Shown here: positions 6,133-8,045 of the stretch, piece after piece
Numbering within the stretch: the stretch's first letter is position 1
Layout: each line of letters starts with the position of its first letter
Translations under genes and position numbers: made by a program
Notes under the pieces: generated by a model
What the model was told of the DNA's origin: nothing
Databases searched by the model: none
Seen by the model: only the letters and a program-made list of their open reading frames with translations
Assembly (NCBI GenBank): GCA_003157675.1
Contig: PMKG01000356.1
Coordinates: forward strand, 4,467-12,511
Direction of reading: 5' to 3'
Length of the DNA: 8,045 bases
From: Acidobacteriota bacterium
GTDB taxonomy: Bacteria; Acidobacteriota; Vicinamibacteria; Vicinamibacterales; Fen-181

Positions 6133-6694
6133 GGCCATCGCCGCAGCCGCCGCCGCGCAGGCCGCGACCGACCAGGCGCCGCCCGGGGCCGAACTGCCCG
6201 ATTCGGCCGACCTCGTCCGCGTGACGTTGACCGTCAACGGACGCGCGCACCGCCTGCTCGTCGAGCCGCGGTGGTCGCTGCTCTACGTGCTGCGCGAGCG
6301 ACTCGGCCTGACCGCGACCAAGCTCGGCTGCGAGCGCGGCGAGTGCGGCGTCTGCACGGTGCTGGTCGACGACAAGCCGGCCTACTCCTGCATGATGCTG
6401 GCGGTCGAGTCGGAGGGGAAGGCCATCGTCACGCTCGAGGGGCTGATGCACGGCGAGGAGCTCGGGCCGGTGCAGCGCGCCTTCGCCGAGCAGGACGCCT
6501 TTCAGTGCGGGTATTGCACGCCGGGCCAGATCATGGCCGTCGAAGGGCTGCTGCGTGCGAATCCCGGCCCCGCGCTCGACGAGATTCGCGCCGGCGTCAG
6601 CGGCAACATCTGCCGCTGCGGCGCCTACGCGCATATCTTCAAGGCCGGGCAGCGGGCCGCTGAACTGAAGAAGCAGGAAGGAGGCCGCTCATGA
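6053..6694 (+). CDS. Tat-exported 2Fe-2S small subunit of a xanthine dehydrogenase-family molybdenum hydroxylase
   Basis: The product has 213 residues. Residues 1-39 are a Tat signal: FTRRGF (15-20) followed by an Ala/Gly-rich core to about residue 38. Residues ~55-125 form a plant-type ferredoxin domain with Cys93, Cys98, Cys101 and Cys113 (C-x4-C-x2-C-x11-C) binding the outer 2Fe-2S cluster. Residues ~140-205 form the helical domain with CGYC (152-155) and CRC (187-189) binding the inner cluster next to the molybdenum cofactor. All eight cysteines are present. The protein passes electrons from the large subunit to an outside acceptor. Its short, FAD-free form is like the small subunits of isoquinoline 1-oxidoreductase (IorA) and periplasmic aldehyde oxidoreductases. 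The stop TGA overlaps the ATG of the large-subunit gene (ATGA), so translation is probably coupled. Substrate is unknown; no symbol is assigned. Confidence 0.93.
   Translation: MSEHPDDPATPPTGFTRRGFIATVGTGAIAAAAAAQAATDQAPPGAELPDSADLVRVTLTVNGRAHRLLVEPRWSLLYVLRERLGLTATKLGCERGECGVCTVLVDDKPAYSCMMLAVESEGKAIVTLEGLMHGEELGPVQRAFAEQDAFQCGYCTPGQIMAVEGLLRANPGPALDEIRAGVSGNICRCGAYAHIFKAGQRAAELKKQEGGRS
6675..6684 (+). promoter_or_regulatory. Ribosome binding site of the large-subunit gene
   Basis: AGGAAGGAGG ends 6 bases before the ATG at 6691, inside the end of the small-subunit gene. It is a near-perfect Shine-Dalgarno sequence and settles the start, giving the 4-base overlap ATGA. Confidence 0.8.
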
Positions 6695-8045
6695 CGCCCG
6701 ACGACCGGTACTACGTCACCGGTGAGCTGCCCGAGACGCCGGAGCCCGCCGAGCAGCCAGCGCCCTGGACGAGCCCGACAGTGGTCGGGCGGCGCCTGCC
6801 CCGCATCGACGCCTACGAGCGGGTGAGCGGAGCGGCCACCTACACCTCCGACGTGCTGCTGCCGGGCATGCTCTACGGCGCGATCCTTCGCTGCCCCCAC
6901 TCGCACGCGACGGTGAAGAAGGTCGATGCCGCCAGGGCCGAGAAGATGCCGGGCGTCGTCGCGATTCTCACCGACAAGAGCCCCGGGGCGAACATCCCGT
7001 GGTTCAACACCCGCGCCGGCGCGCTCAGCCGGCTCTTCGACACGCATTGCCGGTATGAGGGGGAGGAAGTCGCGGCCGTGGCCGCCGAGACCCCCTACCA
7101 GGCGTGGGACGCCGTCCGCGCGATCGTCGTCGAGTACGACGTGCTGCCGTTCGTGGGAGACGCCGAAGACGCGCTGAAGCCGGGCGCACCAGCCATTCAC
7201 CAGGGCGGCAACCGCTCGGGCGAGGTCTCACGGTATTCGCGCGGCGACGTGGACGCCGGGTTAGCCGCTGCCGACGTCGTCGTCGAGCAGACCTACAAGT
7301 CGGCGTGCGAGATCCACGCCCCGACCGAGGCCCACGTCTCGGTGGCCAAGTGGGACGGCAACCGCCTGATCGTGTGGGACTCGACGCAGGGCGTGTACCC
7401 CATTCAGCTCGGCCTGGTCGGCACGCTGAACCTGCCCGCTTCGAGCGTGCGGGTGATCGGCCAGTACATGGGGGGCGGCTTCGGCGCCAAGTTGAGCCTG
7501 AACAAGCACACGGTCATCGCGGCGCTGCTCGCGAGGATGGCGGCGCGCCCGGTCAAGCTCCACCTGACGCGCGAAGAGAGCTTCCTCGCGGTCGGCAACC
7601 GGCCGCCCGATACGATGACCCTCAAGGCGGGGGTCAAGAAGGACGGCACGCTGACGGCCTTGCAGATGACCGTGCTCGGCACGGGCGGGGCTTATCCCGG
7701 GGGCGGCGTCGGCGGCGTCGACGCCGTGGTCCGTGACCTCTACACCTGTCCGAACGTGAAGACGGAGATGACCGACGTCTTCATCAACGCCGGTCAGGCC
7801 CGGGCGTTTCGCGCACCCGGACATCCGCAGGGCGCGTGGGCGCTCGAGCAGATGATGGACCAGCTCGCCGAGAAGATCGGGATGGATCCGGTCGATCTGC
7901 GGCTCAAGAACGTGCCGCTCGTGAGCCAGAACCGCAACAACGCGCCGTACACCACCACCGGGCTCAAGGCCTGTCTCGAGGAAGGCGCGAAGCGGTTCGG
8001 ATGGGCCGAGGCCAGGAAGCGCGCCGCGGCCGACGGCGCGATCAA
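6691..8045 (+). CDS. Molybdopterin-binding large subunit of a xanthine dehydrogenase-family hydroxylase (3' end outside the window)
   Basis: 451 complete codons are present and the frame is still open at the window edge; family members are usually about 700-800 residues. Residues ~30-155 form the alpha/beta hammerhead domain (VVGRRLPRIDAYERVSGAATYTSDV, written here from 31-55 in outline: G33, R39, D40, V45, G47 and Y51). The cofactor domain follows, with GGGFGAK (261-267), TREES (293-297) with NRP soon after, and RAFRAPG (371-377). These glycine-rich and RAxRAPG loops contact the molybdopterin cofactor; the catalytic glutamate expected near the C-terminus is outside the window. It hydroxylates an aldehyde or N-heterocycle; the substrate cannot be told. 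It shows no signal peptide: the N-terminus is acidic and Pro-rich. It probably rides through the Tat system with the folded small subunit. No FAD-subunit gene lies between the two; one could follow beyond the window. Confidence 0.93.
   Translation, partial: MTPDDRYYVTGELPETPEPAEQPAPWTSPTVVGRRLPRIDAYERVSGAATYTSDVLLPGMLYGAILRCPHSHATVKKVDAARAEKMPGVVAILTDKSPGANIPWFNTRAGALSRLFDTHCRYEGEEVAAVAAETPYQAWDAVRAIVVEYDVLPFVGDAEDALKPGAPAIHQGGNRSGEVSRYSRGDVDAGLAAADVVVEQTYKSACEIHAPTEAHVSVAKWDGNRLIVWDSTQGVYPIQLGLVGTLNLPASSVRVIGQYMGGGFGAKLSLNKHTVIAALLARMAARPVKLHLTREESFLAVGNRPPDTMTLKAGVKKDGTLTALQMTVLGTGGAYPGGGVGGVDAVVRDLYTCPNVKTEMTDVFINAGQARAFRAPGHPQGAWALEQMMDQLAEKIGMDPVDLRLKNVPLVSQNRNNAPYTTTGLKACLEEGAKRFGWAEARKRAAADGAI

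Noticed and set aside
5406..6224. 272-codon plus-strand frame across the second divergent region
   Set aside because: It is antisense to the FAD-binding half of the oxidoreductase and then out of frame with the 2Fe-2S gene. No ribosome binding site or motif supports it.
1..8045. CRISPR arrays, tRNA or rRNA genes, transposase genes, tandem repeats
   Set aside because: I looked for regularly spaced direct repeats, cloverleaf-like stretches ending in CCA, and transposase motifs and saw none. The only sizeable repeat is the promoter-leader pair reported above.

Overview
The window is GC-rich bacterial DNA with long open frames on both strands. Its gene content suggests Acidobacteriota, perhaps the Vicinamibacteria: a VWFA-related protein tail, a secreted S9 peptidase, DoxX, and a Tat-exported molybdenum hydroxylase of the xanthine dehydrogenase family. 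This is an inference from family content only. I see no rRNA, tRNA, CRISPR array, insertion sequence or phage gene.

Layout. Positions 2-349 (+) are the 3' end of a VWFA-related protein. A small DoxX-type membrane protein follows at 385-861 (+). A secreted S9 peptidase (883-2985, -) converges on it. At 2986-3150 is a divergent promoter region. It drives the peptidase leftward and, rightward, a polytopic membrane protein resembling the GT87/DUF2029 glycosyltransferases (3151-4506, +). An FAD-dependent oxidoreductase of the protoporphyrinogen-oxidase/amine-oxidase type (4227-5930, -) runs head-on into that gene, and its frame is broken by one in-frame TAA at 5496-5498. A second divergent promoter region (about 5931-6052) then leads rightward to a two-gene operon. 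This encodes a Tat-signal 2Fe-2S small subunit (6053-6694) and, overlapping by ATGA, the molybdopterin-binding large subunit (6691 to the window end, incomplete).

How the genes work together. The small and large subunits are partners in one periplasmic molybdenum hydroxylase. Only the small subunit shows a Tat signal, so the large one is probably exported with it. The glycosyltransferase-like gene and the flavin enzyme are both of kinds found in surface-polysaccharide loci, but nothing else here confirms such a pathway. The peptidase, DoxX and VWFA genes look like unlinked housekeeping or accessory genes.

The main unexpected observation is that the 5' ends of the glycosyltransferase-like gene and the 2Fe-2S gene are related to each other. 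They share a TATAAT box exactly 65 bases before the ATG, the surrounding promoter and leader DNA, and the first ~25 codons (MSEH..., then GF.RRGF..TVG). The proteins are unrelated after that. This looks like a promoter plus Tat-like leader module that was copied from one gene to another. I did not find evidence for a wholly new multi-gene system.
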